From contig NZ_CP051682.1 of assembly GCF_012849215.1 (NCBI RefSeq), positions 2,356,001-2,420,000 on the forward strand: 64,000 nt of DNA. The letters run 5' to 3'. The notes below the pieces were generated by a model that saw only the letters and a program-made list of their open reading frames with translations, was not told the origin of the DNA and ran no database searches. Shown here piece after piece: positions 8,362-15,663 of the stretch. The position numbers and the translations under genes are program-made. The stretch is from Mucilaginibacter robiniae. Its GTDB lineage: Bacteria > Bacteroidota > Bacteroidia > Sphingobacteriales > Sphingobacteriaceae. How positions within the stretch are numbered: the first letter of the stretch is position 1; every line of letters starts with the position of its first letter.

Positions 8362-9000
8362 TTATCGGCCTTTGGTTGTGACTTCAACCACGCCGTTTTT
8401 ACCTGATTCACCGTATTTAGCAGCAGCTTCTTTACCACTTAATACCTTCATGCTGGCCATACGTGAGGTAGGTATTTTATTGAAATCGTTTACGCTGGTT
8501 TTTACGCCGTTTACCAGGTATAATGATTTAGTTACTGTTGGTTGTTGCGCCTGCCCATATGCTGGCTTATTGCCATCCAACGTAAACATAATGGGCACTG
8601 TGTATTGTACACGTACTTTTTTATGATTTTGCATACCAGGTATCCAATGCGGAGATGAGGCTAGTGCCCTGGTAGCTTCTGTATTTAGACTGGCACTCGG
8701 ACCTTTTAAGGCTTTGATATTGGATAACGAACCATCTTTTTCAACCACGAAAGTAGCAATTACTCGCCCTTGAATGTTCTTGTTGCGATCGGCAGCGGGG
8801 TAATGTATAGTTTGGGCTAAATACGTGTAAAATTTATCCATCCCTCCCGGAAACACTGGAGACTGCTGAACGGCGATGTAAATTTTATCATTATTACCTG
8901 ATTGTGCATGGCTTAAAAGAGGCAGCAGAATCAAGGTAATAACTCCTAGTATTCTTCTGTAAGAAAAGGTAGCAACGGGCTTTAAAGTTAATGTTTTCAT
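8362..9000 (-). CDS. Secreted TonB C-terminal-domain protein with TonB-receptor plug-like tail
   Basis: A 212-residue protein. It starts with a signal or anchor segment (about 14-33, ending SHAQS). Residues of about 45-140 match the TonB C-terminal fold: FPGGMDKFYTYLAQTIHYP, then GRVIATFVVEKDGSL, then a VPIMFTL strand. The tail (about 155-212) resembles the plug region of TonB-dependent receptors, with YLVNGVK, a KVLSGKEAAAKYG segment and the ending GVVEVTTKG. It lacks the proline-rich span needed to bridge the periplasm. A role in contacts with outer-membrane transporters or BlaR-type signalling is possible, but no partner gene is next to it. Confidence 0.75.
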   Translation of the reverse strand: MKTLTLKPVATFSYRRILGVITLILLPLLSHAQSGNNDKIYIAVQQSPVFPGGMDKFYTYLAQTIHYPAADRNKNIQGRVIATFVVEKDGSLSNIKALKGPSASLNTEATRALASSPHWIPGMQNHKKVRVQYTVPIMFTLDGNKPAYGQAQQPTVTKSLYLVNGVKTSVNDFNKIPTSRMASMKVLSGKEAAAKYGESGKNGVVEVTTKGR

Positions 9001-9109
9001 ATCTGTAAGCTTTGATGAACTAAAGATTTAGTAAATATAAAACTAAACAGTTAGTTAATGCAAGTGTTCTTTCAAAAAAACATGAAGTTGCAGCCCATAT
9101 TTGCAAATA

Positions 9110-9799
9110 TCAAGCTGAAGCCAAAAGCTTATCAACAAGCATAGGTACCCCGATAGTGGCCGGCTCTTCAATTTTTTGAAACCTGTGGCTATTGCGTACG
9201 TCAGGTATATGGCGGTCAACAATGTAGCGCTTGGCGGTACGGGGTACAAAATCACCTAAGCCAGCAGCAGGATACACGGCTAGTGAGGTACCAATAATAA
9301 CAAAAACATCAGCCGTGGCGCAAATAGCAGCAGCGGTTTCAATCATGGGAACAGCTTCACCAAACCAAACCACATGCGGGCGCAACGGCGATCCTAATTC
9401 ACATACTGCATTCATGGGTATTTCCCACCCTTCCAGCGGGTAGGTAAGCTCAGGGTTAAGACTGGATTGTGATCGGGTAATAATACCATGCAGATGCACC
9501 ACATGGCTGGAACATGCGCGCTCGTGTAAATCATCAATATTCTGGGTGATGATGGTTACCTCATACTTTTCTTCTAACTGTACCAGCGCCAGGTGAGCCG
9601 CGTTTGGTTTTGCTTCCAGTACCGATTTGCGGCGCTGATTATAAAAGTCCTGCACCAAAGCCGGGTTACGCTGCCAGGCTTGAGGCGTAGCTACTTCTTC
9701 AATATCATAACCTTCCCATAAGCCGTCGCTGTCGCGAAAGGTTTTCAAGCCACTTTCGGCACTAATGCCTGCACCAGTGAGGATGACAATTTTTTGCAT
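9110..9799 (-). CDS. cobB: NAD-dependent protein deacylase, sirtuin class III (CobB/SIRT5-like)
   Basis: A 229-residue Sir2 protein with the NAD-binding motif GAGISAESG near the N-terminus, TQNIDDLHERA, the catalytic His in HLHG, and GTSLAVYPA near the C-terminus. The Tyr-x-x-Arg pair in FYNQRR marks class III enzymes that prefer succinyl- or malonyl-lysine, so it may be a desuccinylase rather than a plain deacetylase. The small domain has only one cysteine, so the usual four-Cys zinc site is absent. The protein is cytoplasmic. Upstream lies an 81-bp palindromic repeat that also occurs at 45.2 kb. Confidence 0.93.
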   Translation of the reverse strand: MQKIVILTGAGISAESGLKTFRDSDGLWEGYDIEEVATPQAWQRNPALVQDFYNQRRKSVLEAKPNAAHLALVQLEEKYEVTIITQNIDDLHERACSSHVVHLHGIITRSQSSLNPELTYPLEGWEIPMNAVCELGSPLRPHVVWFGEAVPMIETAAAICATADVFVIIGTSLAVYPAAGLGDFVPRTAKRYIVDRHIPDVRNSHRFQKIEEPATIGVPMLVDKLLASA

Positions 9800-9875
9800 A
9801 GGGATGATGTTTTTACAAAGGTATTTAGTTCAGGTGTAATAAAGTAGATGAGTCTGAATCACCATTAATTTCACC

Positions 9876-9956
9876 TGTTACAAGTGTTACATGTTACAGG
9901 GTGTAACACCCTGTAACACTGACAAACCATTGGCAGTGGTGGCATTGTTTTGTCAG
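9876..9956. repeat. 81-bp palindromic repeat, copy 1
   Basis: This copy matches the one at 45238-45318 at 76 of 81 positions. It holds two palindromes. TGTTACAGGGTGT and its exact complement are separated by one base, and CTGACAAA ... TTTGTCAG encloses an imperfect inner stem. It lies between the sirtuin gene and a small membrane protein gene, outside any frame. It could be a non-autonomous mobile or REP-type sequence, or a conserved RNA structure. Confidence 0.8.
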
Positions 9957-10016
9957 TAAGTATTTTGCAATAGTATAGTTGGATTAGAAGATAAAATAGA
10001 TAAATTATCAAATATC

Positions 10017-10364
10017 TTAATATGGAGGCATAAGAAAATAGGTTGGTTTTTGAGGATCGATAAGAATTGTTATCGAACTTCCTACTTTGGGCAGAGAACT
10101 GCTTTTAGAAAAGCCTTTGTTTTTTGAAACAGTATAGGTTTTGTTAGCATAGCTATAAAGTAACTCTATGCGCCATACCGGTTCTTTAATACTACCACTA
10201 CCCATATTATAACCTGTCTTTTCTAAATATTTAATTTCGGCAACAACTTTAACACCATGTTTTTTCAAAAACCTACGCTTAAGTAGAGGCGCTATCGAAA
10301 TGAAATAGATAAATGAAAATATGATCGCTGCTAAAGCTCCAACAATTAAATGATCTACTAGCAT
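10017..10364 (-). CDS. Small membrane protein, DUF3592-like
   Basis: A 115-residue protein with one N-terminal membrane helix (about residues 5-28) followed by a basic stretch (KRRFLKKHG). A soluble beta-rich domain (about 38-112) follows. The pattern of a VVAEIKYLEKTG strand, a central aromatic strand and a closing VGSSITILIDPQKPTYF resembles DUF3592-type domains, whose function is not known. The GSSI-x-DPQKP ending is the best clue. It is probably exposed on one face of the inner membrane. No operon partner is obvious; the next genes are separated by more than 200 bp. Confidence 0.6.
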   Translation of the reverse strand: MLVDHLIVGALAAIIFSFIYFISIAPLLKRRFLKKHGVKVVAEIKYLEKTGYNMGSGSIKEPVWRIELLYSYANKTYTVSKNKGFSKSSSLPKVGSSITILIDPQKPTYFLMPPY

Positions 10365-10518
10365 AAAAATATTACTGGTTAGATGTTAAAGCTCCCTATA
10401 ATTTTTAGCTCTAGCCTTAGTGTAGTAGCTAATACCATTTTGATGTGCTTATACTTGCATATACTAGATCTATGAATTCATCAATCACAGTAGAACTTGA
10501 GTTAAAAAGACTTTTAAG

Positions 10519-10555
10519 CTCAAACTTGCACTCGTTTTAACGAGCGCAAGTTGAG
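10519..10555 (-). terminator. Intrinsic terminator of the M1-like peptidase gene
   Basis: A long hairpin (CTCAA ... CTTGC ... CTCGT pairing with ACGAG ... GCAAG ... TTGAG) lies 12 bp past the stop of the gene at 10567-12420. A T-rich run follows it on the minus strand. Confidence 0.7.
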
Positions 10556-10566
10556 ATAACAATTTT

Positions 10567-12420
10567 TTACTGCGCTGTCCAGGTATTATTCTTTTCGTCG
10601 GCATCCATGAATATGCCGCCATCCAGTGTAATGGCTTTTACCTGTTTTTCAGTTTTGACTCTTAACGTTATTTGTTGCTGGTTCTTTTCCCAAACTATTG
10701 GGGTCTGGTGGATCGTGTCGGCAGTACCATCAGCATAAGTTACATTCACATCAAACGGAATGGCAAAGCCGCCAATATTTTTGATGGATAAGGTGGCATT
10801 GTTACCCTTTTGTACTACTTTTTCTAATCCTAAATCAATATAAGATGGGGTAAAGAACCAGTTGTAGAAAAACCAATTCAGGTTTTTACCCGATCCACTG
10901 CTCATCGAATTAAAGTAATCCCACGGAATAGGGTGTTTGCCGTTCCAGTTGTCCATGTAGGTGTGCAGCGCTTTTTTAAATAACTCATCGCCCAGCATAT
11001 CTTTTAATGCCAAGTAGCTTAATGAAGGCTTACCATAAGCATTGTCGCCCGAACCATAAGTAACGTCGGGAGATGGCGTAATAACTGGATTTTCCTGGGT
11101 ATGCGGCTGATGTATCCAGCGGGTTACCCGAAACTGCTTGTAAAACTCATCAGCTGCTTTTTTACCTTTTTCGGTAATACCAATCAAGTATTCAAAAGTA
11201 GTAGCCCAGCCTTCGTCCATAAAGGCGTAACGACTTTCGTTAATGCCCATATAAAACGGAAAATAAGTATGTGCCTGTTCATGATCTTGCACCAGCTCGG
11301 CAAAGCCCAGGTCGGTTTCATGGCTGTCATTAATCATCATCGGGTACTCCATATCAGCAAAGCCCTGAAAAGCAGTTGATTTTTCAAAAGGGTACGGCAC
11401 ACCCGGCCAGTTATGCGAAAACCAACCTAACGAGTATCGACCAAATTGTACGGAATGATGAAAATCTTCCGACGCGTCAGGAAAGGCCGCCTGCATACTG
11501 GCCCTGCGGTTGGTTTTATCATCAACCAACACGCTGGCCGCATCCCAATCATAATGGTCGCTCACGCCTACCGTCATGTCGCTGATGTGATGCGCAGTCC
11601 ACACCCAGGTATTGGTTTCATTTTGTGCCGTAATGTTTTTATGGGTTAAATCTTGCGCCGTAGCAATGTGGATGGTAGAATCGCTGGTGAAGGAAGCTTG
11701 CAGCTTTTGTACCGCTTCGGGCTGTAAAACCTGTGACGGGTTTTGCAGCGTACCCGTAGCCCAAACAATATAGTTTTTAGGTACGGTTACTTTTAAATTG
11801 TAATCATTAAAATCATTGTAAAACTCTAGTCCGCCGGTGTGTGGCTGGGTATCCCAACCTTTGTAATCATCATATACGGATACTCGCGGGTAAAAATAAG
11901 CCAGGTAAAAAGTAGTGGAATCAATAACTCCATCACGGCCCTCAGTTCGGGATAAGGCATAATGCCAGGTAATATCCAGCTTTACCGAATCACGCGGTTG
12001 CAGCGGTTTACTCAGGTTAACTTTATAATTGGTTGTAGTTGCGGCATTGTTATCCCAGGTGGCTTTGGTACCGTTAACCTGAAAATCATCTACCTGAATG
12101 CCTGATTCCGGATTGCTATTTCGGCCAGCCCGATGAACGTTGACAATCAGTTTCATGTTCAGGCTGCGTAAAGCATCCGGACTGTTATTGAAGTAAGTAA
12201 TATGTTCTACTCCATCAATGCGGTTGTTGGGCGGCGTCATGCTAACTGCAATATCATACCGACCTGTATTTTGCCAGTAGTTTTTACCTGGCTGACCGTT
12301 CATGGAACGGGTACCTTTCTGATAAGCCGCCGCTACTTCGGGCGGCATACTTAAAGTTTGTGCATGAGCCTGTAGCATAACAGCACTCAAAAAAGCAGAG
12401 ACGAACAAATGTTTTAACAT
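10567..12420 (-). CDS. Secreted M1-like gluzincin metallopeptidase
   Basis: A 617-residue protein with a signal peptide ending near AHAQT (residue 22). The zinc site is HEQAH (His380, Glu381, His384), with Glu403 in MDEGWATTFE as third ligand. An aromatic-rich N-terminal beta domain (about 45-280) and a C-terminal beta domain (about 535-617) frame the catalytic part. The exopeptidase motif GxMEN is replaced by FADMEYPM (354-361), as in divergent M1 members of Bacteroidota. The enzyme should act on peptides in the periplasm or outside. Specificity cannot be judged from sequence. Confidence 0.88.
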   Translation of the reverse strand: MLKHLFVSAFLSAVMLQAHAQTLSMPPEVAAAYQKGTRSMNGQPGKNYWQNTGRYDIAVSMTPPNNRIDGVEHITYFNNSPDALRSLNMKLIVNVHRAGRNSNPESGIQVDDFQVNGTKATWDNNAATTTNYKVNLSKPLQPRDSVKLDITWHYALSRTEGRDGVIDSTTFYLAYFYPRVSVYDDYKGWDTQPHTGGLEFYNDFNDYNLKVTVPKNYIVWATGTLQNPSQVLQPEAVQKLQASFTSDSTIHIATAQDLTHKNITAQNETNTWVWTAHHISDMTVGVSDHYDWDAASVLVDDKTNRRASMQAAFPDASEDFHHSVQFGRYSLGWFSHNWPGVPYPFEKSTAFQGFADMEYPMMINDSHETDLGFAELVQDHEQAHTYFPFYMGINESRYAFMDEGWATTFEYLIGITEKGKKAADEFYKQFRVTRWIHQPHTQENPVITPSPDVTYGSGDNAYGKPSLSYLALKDMLGDELFKKALHTYMDNWNGKHPIPWDYFNSMSSGSGKNLNWFFYNWFFTPSYIDLGLEKVVQKGNNATLSIKNIGGFAIPFDVNVTYADGTADTIHQTPIVWEKNQQQITLRVKTEKQVKAITLDGGIFMDADEKNNTWTAQ

Positions 12421-12518
12421 CGAGGGAACAATTAAATAAAGCTAATATAGGTAAGAAGAGCGGGAAATGGGGAATTACGCTGATGAATGTATTTTGATGT
12501 GAAGTTTATGCTGGTGGC

Positions 12519-12545
12519 GCAGGGTCTTCTAACGAGCGGCCCTGC
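12519..12545 (-). repeat. REP palindrome R1 (degenerate)
   Basis: A 27-bp core beginning GCAGGGTCTTCT and ending GGCCCTGC. It diverges from the other four copies in the loop and in one stem position, so it is probably an older copy. Confidence 0.7.
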
Positions 12546-12599
12546 GAAAATAGAATGGCTATGTTGTATTATTTTGATGTGAGGGTTCGTGCTAGTAAT

Positions 12600-12626
12600 G
12601 CAGGGTCCTCTATCGAGAGACCCTGC
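12600..12626 (-). repeat. REP palindrome R2
   Basis: A 27-bp core beginning GCAGGGTCCTCT and ending AGAGACCCTGC. It is the exact reverse complement of R3 and R4. It forms a hairpin with an ATCG loop and one bulged base. Confidence 0.85.
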
Positions 12627-12706
12627 TGGTACGGAGATGACGTTTAAGTGGTAACGCTAGTAATCTTATATTATAATTCATAATAAACAAAACTATTATT
12701 GTCTCC

Positions 12707-12733
12707 GCAGGGTCTCTCGATAGAGGACCCTGC
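12707..12733 (+). repeat. REP palindrome R3
   Basis: A 27-bp core beginning GCAGGGTCTCTC and ending GGACCCTGC. It is identical to R4 and the exact reverse complement of R2, with which it forms an inverted pair. Confidence 0.85.
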
Positions 12734-12883
12734 ATTACTCAGCACGAGTTCAAAAAATAATATTGTAAGTATTACCCTGTTCTTATCAAGGTATAAGTCA
12801 GGATTTTAATCCCAAAAAACAAGCAGTTATATTTGGGTGATCAATTAACATTTTAGTATAATTGTGTTTCTTACTAACCAAAC

Positions 12884-13489
12884 GTGAATCACTTATTACA
12901 AAACTCTATTTTTCAGGGCGTTATATCCGGATTAATCTCCTCATCAATTTTTTTATTAATTTTATATTCATTAAAGCCTAGAATTGTTCTATCCGATAAA
13001 ATATCTTGTCATTATGTTAATTGGATGGGTAAAGATCGGCGTATGTATAATTTTAAAGTAATCAATAAATCGCCCTTTTTTAAACTTTATGATGTTAAAG
13101 TTACTGCATATATATGCAGACAATTACCTAATACTAATGGAAATGATATCCATAGAACGGTTATTAAGTTTTTAGGTTCAGAAACGCGAACTTTAGCAAA
13201 ATTCAATAGGAAACATTATTTACAAAATATTTTACAGGGAGACAAATCTTTAACAACACGCACAGATTACGCTGCACAGTTCTCAACTGAAGAAAACATA
13301 AAGAATGCTTTTCAAAACGATAAATTCATTATATGCGAAGTAATGGCAAAACATTCTCTAACTGGATTTGCAAAAGTCGTTCAGGTTATATACCTTCATT
13401 CAACTAAAGTAGTTGACGGAAGATTTTATACTGGTAATAGTTGTAAAATAATTGAAACTTCTCCAGAGAACAAAACTATTATTCCCTAA
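12884..13489 (+). CDS. Membrane-anchored protein of unknown function
   Basis: A 201-residue protein with one N-terminal membrane helix (about residues 10-28) and a soluble domain of about 170 residues. The domain begins with RIVLSDKISCHYVNW and continues with alternating strands (YNFKVINKS, YDVKVTAYICR, KFIICEVMAKH, VVQVIYLHSTK), suggesting a beta-sandwich. I do not recognise the family with confidence; the pattern is loosely reminiscent of cytoplasmic domains fused to ion-channel-like membrane parts. Its A+T content is clearly higher than its neighbours, and it sits between REP copies, so it may have been acquired. A perfect terminator palindrome follows it. Confidence 0.65.
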   Translation: MNHLLQNSIFQGVISGLISSSIFLLILYSLKPRIVLSDKISCHYVNWMGKDRRMYNFKVINKSPFFKLYDVKVTAYICRQLPNTNGNDIHRTVIKFLGSETRTLAKFNRKHYLQNILQGDKSLTTRTDYAAQFSTEENIKNAFQNDKFIICEVMAKHSLTGFAKVVQVIYLHSTKVVDGRFYTGNSCKIIETSPENKTIIP

Positions 13490-13577
13490 CATACGTTAAA
13501 TAATCAAATCAAGTTACAAGGCTATGGACATCATTGTAATTGAGAAGTAACACTTCTTATTAACAGACTAAATTTAT

Positions 13578-13607
13578 CGGTCGAACCTATAGGTTCGACC
13601 GTTTTTT
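13578..13607 (+). terminator. Intrinsic terminator (24-bp perfect palindrome)
   Basis: CGGTCGAACCTA and its exact complement are followed by six T on the plus strand. It ends the gene at 12884-13489. Confidence 0.8.
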
Positions 13608-13620
13608 ATATTCTGTCTCT

Positions 13621-13647
13621 GCAGGGTCTCTCGATAGAGGACCCTGC
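13621..13647 (+). repeat. REP palindrome R4
   Basis: A 27-bp core identical to R3. It lies directly after the 3' end of the RAYT gene (minus strand), with R5 at the other end of that gene in opposite orientation, so the two bracket the transposase. Confidence 0.85.
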
Positions 13648-13666
13648 GTTGTACGCTCAACACCTT

Positions 13667-14257
13667 TCAAGTAATCCAAGTATCTGCCCAGCCTAGTTCC
13701 CGATAATCTGTAATCATAAGCTGCTCATGCGGTTTTCCATCCATATACCAAGCGGCACTGCTATGCGGATAGTTGGTGTATGATGTACATAAGTTCCATT
13801 TACCACTTACTGGATTATGATGAATGTAATCCAGCTTTTGCTGTAAAAAGGCATAGGTATAAATGGGTTTGGCATCAAATGATGGTTCAAAAGCTTTGTT
13901 TAACTGACTTTTAGCTTTTTCTTTAACTGTACAACTTTGGGCGAGTTGAGCAAGTATTTCGAGATGTTGGTTGCTTTGTAGCCGTTTAATCAGTTCATAA
14001 GCCATGAAGCGTTTACCATTTGCTATCATCGTGTTAAGGTTTACTTGATTATCATCAAAGTACAAGAGTAAGTGTACATGATTAGGCATAATCACAAACC
14101 CACAAGTATGATCCTGATGTTTTTCTCGAATCAACTTTAGCCAGTTATATATTAAATCATATGATTTAGTTATAGAAAATAAGGGCAGCCAATTGTAGCA
14201 GGTAAAAGTGATAAACTAAGTAGCTTCGGTTAAGGTGTGGCGGGTTCGAGTAGCCAT
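13667..14257 (-). pseudogene. REP-associated tyrosine transposase (RAYT, TnpA_REP), in-frame amber stop
   Basis: From an ATG at 14257 the frame reads MATRTRHTLTEAT, then TAG (14216-14218), and then continues in the same frame with FITFTCYNWLPLF to the end, giving about 196 codons. Both sides of the stop match the RAYT family: the HUH motif is VIMPNHVHLLL, the later KLDYIHHNPV block is present, and SFDAKPIYTYAFL lies between them. RAYTs are Y1-type single-strand transposases that move REP sequences. REP copies R4 and R5 bracket this gene. A restart at TTG (14134) could still make a shorter product lacking the first strand and helix. I judge it inactive unless the amber codon is suppressed. Confidence 0.85.
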
Positions 14258-14306
14258 GTGTTAGAAATGAAGTTTGAATGCTAATAGCATAGGCGGTACT
14301 GACAAC

Positions 14307-14333
14307 GCAGGGGCTTCTATCGAGAGACCCTGC
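14307..14333 (-). repeat. REP palindrome R5
   Basis: A 27-bp core beginning GCAGGGGCTTCT and ending AGAGACCCTGC, differing from R2 at two positions. It lies upstream of the RAYT gene and downstream of the gene at 14396-15415. Confidence 0.8.
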
Positions 14334-14395
14334 GGAGACTACAAAAGTATTTTGGTTGATTATACTGCAACGATGCTTAGACTTATCGGCCTTGT

Positions 14396-15415
14396 CTACC
14401 CAAACAACGTCAATTGCACATTCGGGTTCGACAAGCCTTTCAAAGAGCTAAACTTAATATGCGGGCGCTTTTCATTACCGAAGTTGTGCTGACCGGAACG
14501 GTCAACTTCGCCCCGCATCAGGCAGTTGGTGAATAGCACATTCTTGTAATCGGTAATGTTGCCGTTTAACGGACTACAGGTAATAACATGACCGTCAAAT
14601 AAAAAGCCGATAGTATTCGCCTTTTCATTACCCCGGGTAATGTGGCCTTCCAGGGTCACTACATCGCCATGTTTCCACTCTGGGAATAAGACGGTTTCTT
14701 CGCTTTCTTCTTCTGTAAAAATGTACTTTTCATCAATGCTAATGGTTATGCGCGCATTCACATCGTCTTTATCCAGTGCAACTGCCGAGCTAAAACCTAC
14801 TTCAAATTCGCGGCCTTGCTCTACAATCTGCATCAGCTTATCAAAGAGGCTGTCTGGGCAGTTGCGGTACATTTCCAGATATTCTTCCGGCACGTACAAC
14901 ACTTCTCCCCTGCCATTTTCCAGCCCAATCATCGGAACTTCTGGCTTTTCAGCGCCTTCAAACTTAACGGACTTAAACTTTCGGATACTTAACGAACCCA
15001 TGTGCTTACTGATCTGCAATACCCACTTGATGGATTTGATAGCTGCTTTCACCACGTTTTTGGTCCGCACTTCTTTAAACTCCTGATCGGCCAAAGTATG
15101 GGTAGTGGTACTATCAGAAGTATCGGTAACGGCGCTTAGCCACTCGCCAAATCCTTGCGGAATAACAGCTTCCCAACTACCTCTGCGTAGCTGAATAGGA
15201 ATATCAAAGTCATACTGAATAAGCGCCTTGTTTTGTTGGATGATGAAAAAGCGCATCACTTCATCAATACCCTGTAAGGCCAGGGCCGCTTTTCGGGCAT
15301 CTAAATAACCAGAAGCCACCAGCTTACCGCTGTACTTAAAATATGCAAAATCCTCATCACCCAGGCTGGCAGGCGGCGTTAGTAGTATTAAACCCAGTAT
15401 CATTTCTCTATTCAA
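14396..15415 (-). CDS. Conserved hypothetical protein, unknown
   Basis: A 339-residue soluble protein that I cannot assign. No signal peptide or clear membrane helix is present; residues 6-16 are hydrophobic but short. The N-terminal part (1-130) looks like a mixed domain in which FKYSGKLVASGYLDARKAALALQGIDEVMRF could be strand-helix. The central part (170-240) has an acidic helix region (EEYLEMYRNCPDSLFDKLMQ). The C-terminal 90 residues (WKHGDVVTLEGHITRGN, then IGFLFDGHVITCSP) resemble an OB-like or beta-barrel fold. It lies on the flank of the REP/RAYT patch and stands alone on its strand. It may belong to an accessory region. Confidence 0.7.
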   Translation of the reverse strand: MNREMILGLILLTPPASLGDEDFAYFKYSGKLVASGYLDARKAALALQGIDEVMRFFIIQQNKALIQYDFDIPIQLRRGSWEAVIPQGFGEWLSAVTDTSDSTTTHTLADQEFKEVRTKNVVKAAIKSIKWVLQISKHMGSLSIRKFKSVKFEGAEKPEVPMIGLENGRGEVLYVPEEYLEMYRNCPDSLFDKLMQIVEQGREFEVGFSSAVALDKDDVNARITISIDEKYIFTEEESEETVLFPEWKHGDVVTLEGHITRGNEKANTIGFLFDGHVITCSPLNGNITDYKNVLFTNCLMRGEVDRSGQHNFGNEKRPHIKFSSLKGLSNPNVQLTLFG

Positions 15416-15609
15416 TATAAGTTTTTTGCTGTGCGATGAACAGTAGTGATTTAAACAATCATCACACAGGCCAAAAGAGAGGCAAATTACGGTTGTTGCT
15501 TTGTTTTTTAGTATAGTTTGTGCAAAAAATATTAGCGTTCATGCTGTTTATGAACGTTCACCTTGTTAAACATAAATACATGTACATTCTCCCTATTTTC
15601 CCAATAAAA

Positions 15610-15638
15610 AAGCGGCTATCCTTTCAGATAAGCCGCTT
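15610..15638 (-). terminator. Intrinsic terminator of the M28 peptidase gene
   Basis: The stem AAGCGGCTATC / GATAAGCCGCTT has one bulged base and is followed by six T on the minus strand. It lies 26 bp beyond the stop codon. Confidence 0.75.
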
Positions 15639-15663
15639 ACGTATCACAGATTAAAATTGTTTA

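Larger units (their letters stand above)
12421..12883. other. Intergenic region with three REP palindromes, no gene seen
   Basis: This 460-bp stretch has no credible reading frame. It contains three copies of the 27-bp REP core. Two of them (12600-12626 and 12707-12733) are exact complements facing each other across 80 bp, and share similar flanks (GTTCGTGCT... against its complement). The layout resembles a REPIN doublet mobilised by the RAYT-type transposase encoded nearby. Confidence 0.7.
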
